The notes beneath the pieces are model-generated. The model saw only the letters and a list, made by a program, of their open reading frames with translations, searched no databases and was not told the DNA's origin. The position numbers and the translations under genes were made by a program. Source: Chryseobacterium mucoviscidosis (GTDB lineage: Bacteria; Bacteroidota; Bacteroidia; Flavobacteriales; Weeksellaceae). Taken from it: DNA of 64,000 nucleotides. The stretch spans positions 372,001-436,000 of the forward strand of contig NZ_MVAG01000122.1 of the NCBI RefSeq assembly GCF_002177115.1, written 5' to 3'. Every line of letters begins with the position of its first letter. Positions within the stretch are counted from its first letter, which is position 1. Positions 36,629 to 45,432 of this stretch are shown piece by piece.

Positions 36629-38344
36629 TTAATCTAATTTCAAATCCTTTCTTACTTCTTCTATTTTTGCTTCTAAAGACTTCAATTTATCTCTGAAATC
36701 TGCTTCAGAAGTAATGGAATCTTTTACAGAAATATAGAATTTAATCTTCGGTTCTGTTCCTGAAGGTCTTACGCACACTTTGGTTCCGTCCTGAGTGTAA
36801 TAAATCAATACATTCGATTTCGGAATATCGTTCATTACTTGCTTCTCACCTTTTGAAACAATGAAATTAGTCTGTTCTTTAAAGTCTTTTACCTCTTCAA
36901 CCAATGAACCAGCCAATTCTTTTGGAGGATTTTCACGGAAGTTTTTCATCATATTCTGGATTTCTTCTGCTCCGTCTCTTCCTTTTCTTACCAGATTTAC
37001 CAATCCTTCATAATACATTCCCAATTCCTGATAAATTTCAATCATGTATTGGTACATCGTTCTTCCGTTGGCTTTACACCACGCTGCAATTTCGCAGGCT
37101 AAAACAATACTTCCGCAAGAATCTTTATCACGTACGAAATCTCCGGTCATGAAACCGAAACTTTCTTCGCCCCCGCAAACGAATTTTTCTTTTCCTTCGA
37201 AATCACGGATCATTTTTCCGATCCATTTAAATCCGGTTAATCCGACTTTACAGTCTACACCAAATCTCTGTGCAATATCAAAGAAAATATCTGAAGTTAC
37301 GATCGTAGAACCGATGAATTCTTTTCCTGTGATTCTGTCCTGCTTTCTCCATTCGTTTAAAATATAGTACGTAAGGATCGTATTGGTCTGGTTTCCATTC
37401 AATAATTCAATTTCACCGTCAAGATTTCTTACTGCAATCCCCAGTCTGTCACCATCCGGATCTGTTCCGATTACGATATCTGCATTGGTAATTTTCGCCA
37501 GATCCATTGCCATTTCCAAAGCGGCCGGTTCTTCCGGATTCGGAGAATCTACCGTCGGGAAATTTCCACTTGGGATCATTTGCTCTTTCACAAGATCAAT
37601 TTTTTTGAATCCTGCTTTTTCCAATGCCTTCGGAACGGTTGTATAAGTTGTTCCGTGGATGGATGTGAAAACGATGTTTAAATTTTCTTTTCCAACATTC
37701 TGATAGGTAGAATTTTCGATACATGCATCAATGTACACATCATCCTGCTCTTCCCCGATCCATTCGATTAAATCATCATTTCCGTTGAATTTAATTTCCT
37801 CAAATTTCACAGAATAAACTTCATTGATGATTGCTTCATCGTGTGGCGGAACAATCTGCGCTCCGTCATTCCAGTATACTTTGTAACCGTTGTATTCCGG
37901 CGGATTGTGAGAAGCCGTTAAAACAATTCCTCCGTGACATTTTTTATTTCTCACGGTAAATGACAATTCAGGAGTCGGTCTGTGATCTTTGAAAAGCAAT
38001 ACTTTAATTCCGTTCGCCGTTAAAACATCAGCCACCAGTTTTCCGAATTCTTTCGAGTTATTTCTTACGTCATAAGCAATTGCCACTTTAATTTCTTCTC
38101 CCTGAAACTGCTTTAACATATAATTGGCAAGTCCCTGTGTTGCCTGACCTAAAGTATATTTATTTAAACGGTTGGTTCCGACACCCATAATTCCCCTCAT
38201 TCCTCCTGTTCCGAATTCCAGTTCTCTGTAAAAAGAGTCTTCCAGATCAGGCGAATTGCTGTCAATTAATTCCTGAACAGCCTTTCTTGTTTCCTCATCA
38301 AATGTTTCGCCCAACCAAAGTTTTGCTTTTTCTAATGTTGTCAT
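36629..38344 (-). CDS. Phosphoglucomutase / phosphomannomutase
   Basis: 571 residues, alpha-D-phosphohexomutase family. All four active-site loops are present: the phosphoserine loop VLTASHNPPEYNGYKVYW near residue 145, the metal-binding loop GTDPDGDRLGIAV near residue 295, the sugar-specificity loop CGGEESFGFMTGDF near residue 385 and the phosphate-binding loop RPSGTEPKIKFY near the C terminus. N-terminal GTGGMRGIMGVGTNRLN is also typical. It interconverts hexose-1-phosphate and hexose-6-phosphate for glycogen and envelope sugars. Start of a likely three-gene unit. Confidence 0.95.
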   Translation of the reverse strand: MTTLEKAKLWLGETFDEETRKAVQELIDSNSPDLEDSFYRELEFGTGGMRGIMGVGTNRLNKYTLGQATQGLANYMLKQFQGEEIKVAIAYDVRNNSKEFGKLVADVLTANGIKVLLFKDHRPTPELSFTVRNKKCHGGIVLTASHNPPEYNGYKVYWNDGAQIVPPHDEAIINEVYSVKFEEIKFNGNDDLIEWIGEEQDDVYIDACIENSTYQNVGKENLNIVFTSIHGTTYTTVPKALEKAGFKKIDLVKEQMIPSGNFPTVDSPNPEEPAALEMAMDLAKITNADIVIGTDPDGDRLGIAVRNLDGEIELLNGNQTNTILTYYILNEWRKQDRITGKEFIGSTIVTSDIFFDIAQRFGVDCKVGLTGFKWIGKMIRDFEGKEKFVCGGEESFGFMTGDFVRDKDSCGSIVLACEIAAWCKANGRTMYQYMIEIYQELGMYYEGLVNLVRKGRDGAEEIQNMMKNFRENPPKELAGSLVEEVKDFKEQTNFIVSKGEKQVMNDIPKSNVLIYYTQDGTKVCVRPSGTEPKIKFYISVKDSITSEADFRDKLKSLEAKIEEVRKDLKLD

Positions 38345-38479
38345 ATTTGTATTTTCTAATTTTTATAAAGTTCCGGTTTTAATTTATTTGTTTTATCGTT
38401 TCAGCATTTGTCATTTCGACGAAGGAGAAATCTGTTTATAAAAGATTCTTTATCTGGATGCAAAATGACAAGCACTTAT

Positions 38480-39091
38480 TTATAAATTATTTGTCTCAAT
38501 TTTTAAATTTGGCAGTCTTTCTTTCAAAGCATTTAATTTCAATTGCAACTCATTTAATTCAAAAACAAAATTTCCAAAAATCTCTTTGCTGATCTCAAAG
38601 CTTATTGTTGTAAAATCCTCAGAATTATCCGTTTTAATAATTTCCTTCGATACTGTTTTTCCTTTTTCAAAAATAAAATGACCTTTTTGTCTGCTGAAAA
38701 TTGTCTTAAGTTCACATATTTCAGAGACAGCATTAATTATTGCCATTCCAACCCGACAAAATTCATCACCTACTTCCAAATGCTTCTTCTCATTGCTACA
38801 TGCGCCGATTTTGGTCATAATGCATTCCGCTATAGTTAAATCGTGAGATTTTTCTAAAGACATTCCTGCATTATATTCAATTTTTAATGAGTTTCCTACA
38901 GCATTAATTATAATTTCACTACAATTTTCATCAAAATATTCATCAATAGCATGGCAAAGAGATCCAAATACCAGAGCATTTAAATTGTTTTCTTTAAAAC
39001 AATCTTCAAAATACATTTTAGGACGAAGCCTTACATGCTCCATTCCTTCTAAAGTCTGAATGCTACTTGCTGTATAATTTTTTTCTTCCAA
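38480..39091 (-). CDS. Stand-alone GyrB-like GHKL domain with altered ATP-binding residues
   Basis: 203 residues. The N terminus YTASSIQTLEGMEHVRLRPKMYF clearly matches the start of GyrB/ParE, yet the protein stops after about the size of the ATPase and part of the transducer domain. Key positions differ: where GyrB has VDNSIDE, this has CHAIDEY (the Mg-binding Asn is His47), and where GyrB has the adenine-binding Asp in DNGRGIP, this has YNAGMSL (Tyr73). ATP binding is therefore doubtful. It could be a regulator, an inhibitor or a divergent protein with a new role. The gene is 8 bases from the next downstream one and shares its strand. Confidence 0.75.
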   Translation of the reverse strand: MEEKNYTASSIQTLEGMEHVRLRPKMYFEDCFKENNLNALVFGSLCHAIDEYFDENCSEIIINAVGNSLKIEYNAGMSLEKSHDLTIAECIMTKIGACSNEKKHLEVGDEFCRVGMAIINAVSEICELKTIFSRQKGHFIFEKGKTVSKEIIKTDNSEDFTTISFEISKEIFGNFVFELNELQLKLNALKERLPNLKIETNNL

Positions 39092-39099
39092 CTTCCTGC

Positions 39100-39801
39100 T
39101 TAATCTAATTTCTTATTTTCTACCCTTGTCGTTTTATCAATTTTAAAAGCCCTAATCGGATCATTATAATACACAAATTTAGCCGTATTCTGAATATGTC
39201 CTTTCAATGAATCTTTTACATTCACTTCGGCGTAATTCCCATTTTTAGAATCGATATTCAGATGTTCGATTTTCCAATAGGGAGCGATAAGACTTGCGGT
39301 ATCAGAAACTTTAATCACAGCATCTTTGGTTTGCCCCAGAAAATTAGCTCTGCTTCGGTTCATCATTTCTACTTCTGCCCTTCTTGTATTTACCGAACCC
39401 ATAAATGTAGCATAATTTTTTAAATTAAGCTTAAAATTATCGGTCTTAATTTCGCTCGAAATGTTCATTTCTACAGAATCTGAAGCGGTTACTTTTTCCA
39501 GATTGTATTTTGAATAGATCGTTACATTATAAAAATCAACTCCTTTTGTTCCTCGTTTTTCTCTGATGGTTAAGGTTTTATCTTTTACATCCACCTCAAG
39601 ATTATCGGCGACATTAGGATAGGTTTCGATTTCTATAAAATTTTTGTTTCCTCTTGCATAAAACACACGGAATTTTCCTTCCAGATCGAGGTTTACAAAT
39701 TCTGAAACATCTACGTCCTTCCTTTCAATATTCCCTTTCGGAGAAACTTTTCCGCAGGAAACCGCAGAAGCTATTATGATGATTAAAAGTATTTTTTTCA
39801 T
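39100..39801 (-). CDS. DUF2807 (head GIN domain) lipoprotein
   Basis: 233 residues. Signal with lipobox AVSC (MKKILLIIIIASAVSCG). The mature protein is a right-handed beta-helix-like chain: RKDVDVSEFVNLDLEGKFRV, VKDKTLTIREKRG, NVTIYSKYNLEKVTASDSV and repeated 'NF-K-NL-NYA-F-G' rungs. This is the DUF2807 / GIN-domain pattern, common in Bacteroidetes surface or periplasmic proteins of unknown role. It lies between the GyrB-like and DUF3667 genes with gaps of under 10 bases, so these three probably form one operon. Confidence 0.88.
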   Translation of the reverse strand: MKKILLIIIIASAVSCGKVSPKGNIERKDVDVSEFVNLDLEGKFRVFYARGNKNFIEIETYPNVADNLEVDVKDKTLTIREKRGTKGVDFYNVTIYSKYNLEKVTASDSVEMNISSEIKTDNFKLNLKNYATFMGSVNTRRAEVEMMNRSRANFLGQTKDAVIKVSDTASLIAPYWKIEHLNIDSKNGNYAEVNVKDSLKGHIQNTAKFVYYNDPIRAFKIDKTTRVENKKLD

Positions 39802-39807
39802 TTTAAA

Positions 39808-40536
39808 TTATAGGAATTTTTCAATAAACAACATTAAAAAAAGAACTTCTGAAAGAACTAATATGTAAAATACGAGAAGTCTCCAAGCCAACCCTGCCCA
39901 AGAGTATTTTTTCCTGAATGCATTTATATAAACGAATGCAGGAAAGAAAATAAATGCAGTTTCCAAAACCCTGTCAATACCATCAGAAATTCCTGAAAGA
40001 GGTTTGTAAGTTCCCATGATACTAATGAGATCATCCGTGAGAAAAAAAACAAGAATCCCGATTAAACTTATAGTAGCAATTACAAAATGCTCTGCAAGAT
40101 TAAACTTTATTTTTCTGAAGACAATCCACCCATTACAGGCAAGAATAGGAATCAGAAGCAATAATGTTGCTTTTGAATATTTTGTGAAAAAATCTATGGT
40201 TTTAGAATCTTCTGCTTTTAGATCTATTTTAGCAGTATCAACATACAGATGAAAGGCTATAACGTTAAACCCAAAAAGAATAAGCAACAGCGAAATAAAA
40301 TTATAATACCTTATTCTTTTTCCGCTGATGTAATTGGTTGCGGTTATTCCGGGTCTTATTAAAACCTCTTTCAATGTATTCAAAAATCTTGCTTCTACAT
40401 GCCATATAGAGCCTAAAACATCATTTTTAATGAATAAAACCGGGGTTATTCTTGCCGTGTCAGACTTCTGTCCGCAATGAGCACAATACTCATCGGAAAC
40501 CGAATGACCACAGTTCAAACAACGTTTTTTATTCAT
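39808..40536 (-). CDS. DUF3667 membrane protein with N-terminal zinc ribbon
   Basis: 242 residues. The N terminus RCLNCGHSVSDEYCAHCGQK has two CxxC knuckles forming a zinc ribbon. Then ITPVLFIKNDVLGSIWHVEA, RPGITATNYISGKRIRYYNF and about four to five membrane segments follow, as expected for DUF3667. Function of the family is unknown. First gene of the probable three-gene unit with DUF2807 and the GyrB-like protein. Confidence 0.9.
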   Translation of the reverse strand: MNKKRCLNCGHSVSDEYCAHCGQKSDTARITPVLFIKNDVLGSIWHVEARFLNTLKEVLIRPGITATNYISGKRIRYYNFISLLLILFGFNVIAFHLYVDTAKIDLKAEDSKTIDFFTKYSKATLLLLIPILACNGWIVFRKIKFNLAEHFVIATISLIGILVFFLTDDLISIMGTYKPLSGISDGIDRVLETAFIFFPAFVYINAFRKKYSWAGLAWRLLVFYILVLSEVLFLMLFIEKFL

Positions 40537-40566
40537 ATTTAATGATTAAATATATTGTTTTTTCCG

Positions 40567-41517
40567 TTAAATTACTTCGTCAATATTATAATTTTTATGT
40601 TCTCTGTTGGTTCTGATAATCATTTCACCTAAAAATCCTGCAACGAAAAGCAGGGTTCCCATAATCATCATGGTTAAAGCGATAAAAAACCACGGATTAT
40701 TGGTAATTAAATGACCATAAATTCCTCTTGCCACATCAATCAGCTTTGAAACACCCAGCCAAAGTGCAGAAAGAAAACCTACAATAAACATTAAAGTTCC
40801 TACCGCTCCGAAGAAATGCATCGGTCTTCCCCCGAAACGACTTACAAACCAAAGCGTTACCAGATCCAGAAATCCTCTGATAAACCTTTCGGTTCCGAAT
40901 TTTGAAGTTCCGTAAGGTCTCGCCTGATGCTGTACTTCTTTTTCTGTAATTCTTCTGAATCCTGCATTTGCTGCCAAAACCGGAATGTAACGGTGCATAT
41001 CTCCGTAAACATCAATTGATTTTACGACCTGCTTTTTGTAAGCTTTCAGTCCGCAGTTGAAATCGTGAAGATAAACACCGGACACTTTTCTTGCTGCGGC
41101 ATTGAATAATTTCGACGGTACATTTTTCGTCATTACGTTATCAAAACGTTTCTTTTTCCAGCCGGAAACAATGTCGTAATTATCCTGAACAACCATGTTG
41201 TACAGTTCAGGGATTTCTTCCGGAAAATCCTGTAAATCAGCATCCATGGTGATGATAACATCGCCGTTTGTTCTTTCAAAGGCAGCATGAAGCGCCTGAG
41301 ATTTTCCGTAATTTTTAGAAAATTTAATTCCGTGGATCTGAGGATGTTGTACTTTCAGATTCTCGATAATGCTCCACGAAAGATCCGTACTTCCATCGTC
41401 TACAAACCAGATTTCATAAGATAAACTGTTTGATTTACAAACGCTATCAATCCTTGAAAAAAGCTCTTCCAGAGAAGCTTCCTCATTCAGTAACGGAATA
41501 ACTATAGATAAATTCAT
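40567..41517 (-). CDS. Glycosyltransferase family 2 (ArnC/DPM1-like)
   Basis: 316 residues. GT-A domain: LSIVIPLLNEEASLEELFSR, FVDDGSTDLSW, and the metal/donor-binding MDADLQDFPEEIPELYNM near residues 93-110, then DFNCGLKAYKKQV. Two C-terminal membrane helices (FFGAVGTLMFIVGFLSALWL and FFIALTMMIMGTLLFVAGFL) place it at the inner membrane. Such enzymes transfer a sugar from a nucleotide donor to polyprenyl phosphate, giving donors for GT-C enzymes like the DUF2723 protein in this window. It is followed closely (17 bases upstream of it) by the DUF4199 gene on the same strand. Confidence 0.92.
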   Translation of the reverse strand: MNLSIVIPLLNEEASLEELFSRIDSVCKSNSLSYEIWFVDDGSTDLSWSIIENLKVQHPQIHGIKFSKNYGKSQALHAAFERTNGDVIITMDADLQDFPEEIPELYNMVVQDNYDIVSGWKKKRFDNVMTKNVPSKLFNAAARKVSGVYLHDFNCGLKAYKKQVVKSIDVYGDMHRYIPVLAANAGFRRITEKEVQHQARPYGTSKFGTERFIRGFLDLVTLWFVSRFGGRPMHFFGAVGTLMFIVGFLSALWLGVSKLIDVARGIYGHLITNNPWFFIALTMMIMGTLLFVAGFLGEMIIRTNREHKNYNIDEVI

Positions 41518-41534
41518 TTAATTTTAATAAAAAA

Positions 41535-42134
41535 TTATTCTTGATTTTGTTCTTCCTGATAGATTGTTTTTGTTCTGAAAAACGCTCCGAAAAACACTGA
41601 CAAAACTACGTAAAATATAAGAATTGCCGCAAAATATCCTGAAAAATGACTTGCAGTAAGCATATCTTTTCCTTTCACCGCCTCCGGAGAGAAGCTTGGA
41701 AGCCTTTCTTTGTACTTTTTATCCAGTTCATCAATGTCTTTCTGGTGCTTTAAAACTTTTCTTGCGGAATAATATTCTTTATCCATTTCCGCTTTCTGTC
41801 TTGTTACATACTGATAATTCAACAGCTTTTTTGCGTCTGTATCCACAAAATTTAAGAAAGCATAAATGCTGAAAATGGATAAAATTCCCCCGATAAACAT
41901 GGGAACGAAAGCTCTATTGAATGCTTGTTTGAAGTTCACCGTTTTGTGGCTGCTCCAGTACGATTTCACCGACCAGAATGCGGCTCCCGCATACAGAATC
42001 GGTAAAACGAAAGCATTGGCTTTCAATGAAATATCAAAATAATTAACTCCTGAAAAGAAGTAATACACCACGAAAAAAACAATCATCGTAGCGCCAAACA
42101 GTAAAATTCCTAATGTGGAAGGGCTCTTCGTCAT
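41535..42134 (-). CDS. DUF4199 membrane protein
   Basis: 199 residues from the ATG at 42134 (the open frame runs further upstream but without a plausible N terminus). Four hydrophobic segments: LGILLFGATMIVFFVVYYFF, NAFVLPILYAGAAFWSV, VPMFIGGILSIFSIYAFLNF and YFAAILIFYVVLSVFFGAFF. A charged stretch separates the last two. This is the DUF4199 layout, a Bacteroidetes family of unknown function that commonly sits next to a GT2 gene like the one at 40567-41517. The pairing suggests a role in polyprenyl-phosphate-sugar or lipid metabolism, but that is inference. Confidence 0.8.
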   Translation of the reverse strand: MTKSPSTLGILLFGATMIVFFVVYYFFSGVNYFDISLKANAFVLPILYAGAAFWSVKSYWSSHKTVNFKQAFNRAFVPMFIGGILSIFSIYAFLNFVDTDAKKLLNYQYVTRQKAEMDKEYYSARKVLKHQKDIDELDKKYKERLPSFSPEAVKGKDMLTASHFSGYFAAILIFYVVLSVFFGAFFRTKTIYQEEQNQE

Positions 42135-42232
42135 ATCTAATTTTTTTGAAAATTTTTGAAAAATTATTGGTCTGAATTTCAGCAAACTACCTCTGCAAGC
42201 CAATTTTTTCCATTAATTTTCTTTAATAAAGT

Positions 42233-42262
42233 TTTGAGTTTTGCAAAATATTCCTACCTTTG
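42233..42262 (+). promoter_or_regulatory. Promoter of the SRP RNA gene
   Basis: TTTG at 42233-42236, 18 bases, TACCTTTG at 42255-42262, with the RNA beginning about 5 bases later. One of the best consensus promoters in the window. Confidence 0.85.
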
Positions 42263-42266
42263 CAAC

Positions 42267-42359
42267 GGCAAGTCCTAAACAACCAGCTCCTGAGAATCCT
42301 CCAGGGTGGGAACGCAGCAAAGGTAATCGGTCGTAGCGGTGTGATTTAGGTAGCTTGCC
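42267..42359 (+). ncRNA. ffs: Signal recognition particle RNA (4.5S, small bacterial type)
   Basis: About 93 bases. Terminal stem GGCAAG (42267) / CTTGCC (42354), and the conserved apical loop region CCAGGGTGGGAACGCAGCAA AGG, containing the GGAA tetraloop-type sequence and AGCA asymmetric loop that bind Ffh. This RNA pairs with Ffh to target membrane and secreted proteins. It has a consensus promoter and is followed by TTTTTT (42361). Transcribed opposite to its neighbours. It has no coding content; an overlapping minus-strand open frame is spurious. Confidence 0.92.
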
Positions 42360-42468
42360 ATTTTTTATTGGTTTAAGTTGAAGAGAGGTAATTGGATAAT
42401 TATCTTTTTTTGTTTTTATATACTTCAACATTTTGATTCCTGTTTTCAAATTACCTCTCAACATTTAT

Positions 42469-43155
42469 TTAAAATTCGAACGTCTCTCCCAGTTTTGGTA
42501 AAACAAGTTCTACATTTTTATCTTCAAAATGCTTTAATGCACTTTCATGATTAATTTCAATAGCAGGGAAAGTATCAAAATGACATCCGATTACTTTTGG
42601 AGTTTTTAATAATTCTGCTGCTGCAAATGCTGCCTTTCTCGGGCACATTGTGTAGTGACTTCCGATCGGAAGGATGGAAAGGTCTAAATTACCGTATAAC
42701 CTTGGAAACAGCTCCATATCTGCCATTACTCCGGTATCTCCTGCCATATACAGGTTTTTACCTTCAGGAAGTCTGAAAATATAGCCTACAGGAACGCCGC
42801 CATAGCTTCCGTCCGGAAACGAACTTGTATGATGAGCCGGAACCATAGAAATTTTAAGATCATCGATTTTTGCTGATCCTCCTAAGTTGACATCGTCTGT
42901 ATTTTTTGCATTTTTAAAGTATCCGCAGATTTCGGGAACTGCAATAAGTGTTGCTTCAGGATGATGCTGTAAAACTTCCTCTACATCCGCAATGTGATCT
43001 CCATGAGCGTGAGTCAATAAAATATAATCGATTTTCTGTGCAGAAATATCGAATCCTGACTCCGCCTTTTTATAGTTGTAGAATGGATCTGATAATATTG
43101 TTTTGTCTTTGTAGGTGAACAAAAAGCAATTTTGTCCTAAGTATTGTATTTTCAT
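42469..43155 (-). CDS. UPF0173-type metal-dependent hydrolase (metallo-beta-lactamase fold)
   Basis: 228 residues. The MBL-fold metal motif LLTHAHGDHIADVEEVLQ (HxHxDH) near residue 48, then the distal ligands GDTGVMADMELF and IGCHFDTFPAIEI. N terminus MKIQYLGQNCFLFTYKDK is typical for UPF0173. Predicted cytoplasmic Zn hydrolase of unknown substrate. Next gene upstream on the same strand is a small membrane protein 29 bases away. Confidence 0.92.
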   Translation of the reverse strand: MKIQYLGQNCFLFTYKDKTILSDPFYNYKKAESGFDISAQKIDYILLTHAHGDHIADVEEVLQHHPEATLIAVPEICGYFKNAKNTDDVNLGGSAKIDDLKISMVPAHHTSSFPDGSYGGVPVGYIFRLPEGKNLYMAGDTGVMADMELFPRLYGNLDLSILPIGSHYTMCPRKAAFAAAELLKTPKVIGCHFDTFPAIEINHESALKHFEDKNVELVLPKLGETFEF

Positions 43156-43184
43156 TTTAATTTATTTAAAAATTATATTTTGAT

Positions 43185-43466
43185 TTAGTCTGAAATTGTT
43201 GAATTAAATAAAATCTGAAATATCATGAAGCCGGTAAGCATCAAGATAAAAATCTGGATAATAAGGAATTCCTTTATCAGCTTTATTTTTCCTGCTAAAA
43301 AAAGCACCGCCATAACCGCGTTTGCCAAAACAGCAATCAGGATTAAAAATGGCAGAAAGGCAATCTCTGAGAAAGACGCCCCATCCTGCATTTCATTAAT
43401 TAAACTGTAAATTATAATGAATGCTGCTGCTACGGATAAACAGGAGGTAATTTTTAAAGCTGTCAT
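43185..43466 (-). CDS. Small membrane protein, unknown function
   Basis: 93 residues forming three hydrophobic segments (ITSCLSVAAAFIIIYSLI, FLPFLILIAVLANAVMAVLF, FLIIQIFILMLTGFMIFQIL). No catalytic motif. Nine bases separate its start from the menA stop codon, so it is probably in the menA operon, upstream of the hydrolase. Function unknown. Confidence 0.65.
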   Translation of the reverse strand: MTALKITSCLSVAAAFIIIYSLINEMQDGASFSEIAFLPFLILIAVLANAVMAVLFLAGKIKLIKEFLIIQIFILMLTGFMIFQILFNSTISD

Positions 43467-43475
43467 ATTATTATT

Positions 43476-44405
43476 TTAACCAAACAGATTAAGTCCTGCT
43501 GCGGTAAGAGCCGCAATCATAAAGGTCATGATTCCTACCTGTTTCAGGAAAGGATCCAGTTCTCTCGGATTTTTTACGGTCATAATCTTTCTTCTGATTT
43601 TCATTAAAGGAATCATTAAGATCATCACAATAAACACTTTGTAATTCTGCGTCTGGAAAAAACCATTGACTCCTAAGAACAACAAAATTAAAATCAGAGG
43701 AAGCTGTAAAAGAATCATTTCATAAATCATTGCATTTTTGAAGCCGATTCTCAGTGCAAAACTGTTTTTCCCTGATTGTTTATCGCTTTCAATATCTCTC
43801 ATATTGTTCAGGTTCAGAACAGCCATGCTCATCATTCCGATTGCGGTTCCGGGCAACAACATATCCCAACTGAACGATTTGGTAAACAGGAAATAACTTC
43901 CGCAGACAGAAACCAGACCGAAGAAAATAAATACAAAAATATCTCCCAATCCCATGTATCCGTAAGGTTTTTTACCCACCGTATAACCAATTGCGGCTAA
44001 AATGCTCAAGATTCCCAAACCGATGAATATGTAAAATTCATTCATATAATCGGGAATAAACGCCACATATAAAAGGGCTACTGTTGCTATAAAAGATAAA
44101 ACGGAGAAAAGAATAACTGCATTTCTCATCTGTTTTGCCGTAATTTTTCCTGAGGCTACTGCTCTTGCTTCTGCTTCTGTCGCTCTTTTGGCATCGGTTC
44201 CTTTAATTCCGTCTCCGTAATCATTGGCGTAATTAGAAAGAATCTGGTATAATAAAGTCACGACTAATGCCAAAGCAAAAATTCTCCAGTCCCAGATTCC
44301 ACCTTCACCATAAAGCCTCCATTTTGCAATGAAAGCTCCCATAATAATTCCGCTGAGCGACAGCGGCAACGTTCTAAGCCTTGCGGCTTTTATCCAATCT
44401 TTCAT
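43476..44405 (-). CDS. menA: 1,4-dihydroxy-2-naphthoate polyprenyltransferase
   Basis: 309-residue UbiA-superfamily integral membrane protein. Prenyl-diphosphate-binding Asp-rich motif NYANDYGDGIKGTDAKRAT near residue 62 and the second motif NLNNMRDIESDKQSGKNS near residue 196. Eight or so membrane helices. It joins DHNA to a polyprenyl chain in menaquinone synthesis. menB is the adjacent upstream gene, with 70 bases containing a palindrome in between. The N terminus MKDWIKAARLRTLPLS is typical. Confidence 0.95.
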   Translation of the reverse strand: MKDWIKAARLRTLPLSLSGIIMGAFIAKWRLYGEGGIWDWRIFALALVVTLLYQILSNYANDYGDGIKGTDAKRATEAEARAVASGKITAKQMRNAVILFSVLSFIATVALLYVAFIPDYMNEFYIFIGLGILSILAAIGYTVGKKPYGYMGLGDIFVFIFFGLVSVCGSYFLFTKSFSWDMLLPGTAIGMMSMAVLNLNNMRDIESDKQSGKNSFALRIGFKNAMIYEMILLQLPLILILLFLGVNGFFQTQNYKVFIVMILMIPLMKIRRKIMTVKNPRELDPFLKQVGIMTFMIAALTAAGLNLFG

Positions 44406-44410
44406 ATGTA

Positions 44411-44476
44411 TAGGTAATGAGTAATTGGTAATAAGTAATGTTCTTATTGCTCATTACTCATTGCCAATTACTTATG
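44411..44476. repeat. Palindromic GTAATGAG-type intergenic repeat between menB and menA
   Basis: GAGTAATTGGTAATAAGTA and its inverted partner TTACTCATTGCCAATTACTT pair across a short loop. The arms are themselves built from GTAAT-AG units. Confidence 0.65.
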
Positions 44477-45313
44477 TTAAGATATCCACTGATCGTCTCC
44501 GAAATTTGGTTTTCTTTTTTCAAGGAATGCATTTCTTCCTTCTTTTGCTTCCTCCGTCATGTACGCCAAACGTGTTGCTTCACCTGCGAAAACCTGCTGC
44601 CCAACCATTCCGTCGTCTGTAAGGTTCATGGCAAATTTCAGCATTCTGATGGAAGTCGGAGATTTTGCAAGAATTTCCTGTGCCCATTCATAGGCTGTAT
44701 CTTCCAGTTCTGCATGAGGAACCACTTTATTTACCATTCCCATTTCGAAAGCTTCCTGAGCGGAATAATTTCTTCCTAAAAAGAAAATTTCACGGGCTTT
44801 TTTCTGTCCTACCATTTTTGCAAGATAAGCAGATCCGTAACCACCGTCGAAACTGGTAACATCGGCATCAGTTTGTTTGAAAATTGCGTGTTCTTCACTT
44901 GCTAAAGTTAAATCGCAAACCACATGAAGAGAGTGTCCTCCACCAACAGCCCAACCCGGAACTACCGCGATTACGACTTTTGGCATAAAACGGATGAGAC
45001 GCTGAACTTCAAGAATATTTAAACGGTGTCTTCCGTCTTCTCCTACATACCCTTGATGTCCTCTCGCTTTCTGATCTCCACCACTGCAAAATGCCCAACC
45101 TCCGTCTTTCGGACTTGGCCCTTCTCCTGAAAGCAGGACTACTCCAATTTTCGGATCTTCATAAGCGTCATAAAAAGCATCGTATAATTCTGAAGTTGTT
45201 TTTGGTCTGAAAGCGTTACGAACTTCCGGTCTGTTGAAAGCAATTCTCGCTACCCCATTACATTTTTTGTACGTAATATCTTCGTATTCTTTGGCGGTTT
45301 TCCACTCAATCAT
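44477..45313 (-). CDS. menB: 1,4-dihydroxy-2-naphthoyl-CoA synthase
   Basis: 278 residues from the ATG at 45313; an in-frame TTG seven codons upstream falls in the -7 box (TATCTTTG, 45332-45339). Crotonase fold: FNRPEVRNAFRPKTTSELYD, the oxyanion-hole CSGGDQKARGHQGYVG near residue 82 and VPGWAVGGGHSLHVVCDLTL near residue 128, plus TDADVTSFDGGYGSAYLAK. It closes the second aromatic ring in menaquinone synthesis. Followed by menA on the same strand; the two form the men unit here. Confidence 0.95.
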   Translation of the reverse strand: MIEWKTAKEYEDITYKKCNGVARIAFNRPEVRNAFRPKTTSELYDAFYDAYEDPKIGVVLLSGEGPSPKDGGWAFCSGGDQKARGHQGYVGEDGRHRLNILEVQRLIRFMPKVVIAVVPGWAVGGGHSLHVVCDLTLASEEHAIFKQTDADVTSFDGGYGSAYLAKMVGQKKAREIFFLGRNYSAQEAFEMGMVNKVVPHAELEDTAYEWAQEILAKSPTSIRMLKFAMNLTDDGMVGQQVFAGEATRLAYMTEEAKEGRNAFLEKRKPNFGDDQWIS

Positions 45314-45331
45314 TTTTGTAAAAATTTTTCT

Positions 45332-45339
45332 CAAAGATA
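45332..45339 (-). promoter_or_regulatory. -7 box (TATCTTTG) of menB
   Basis: TATCTTTG on the minus strand, about 19 bases before the chosen ATG. It sets the menB start. Confidence 0.55.
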
Positions 45340-45432
45340 CGGAATTGCATAGAATTTTAACATTGATTTTTGATGATAATCGTTGGAATTTTAGTTCTAA
45401 TATTAGTTGTTTTTAATGCTTGAAATTATTTT

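Noticed and set aside
42213..42464. 83-codon minus-strand frame over the SRP RNA
   Set aside because: It lies antisense to a clear SRP RNA with its own promoter and stem, so the frame is accidental.
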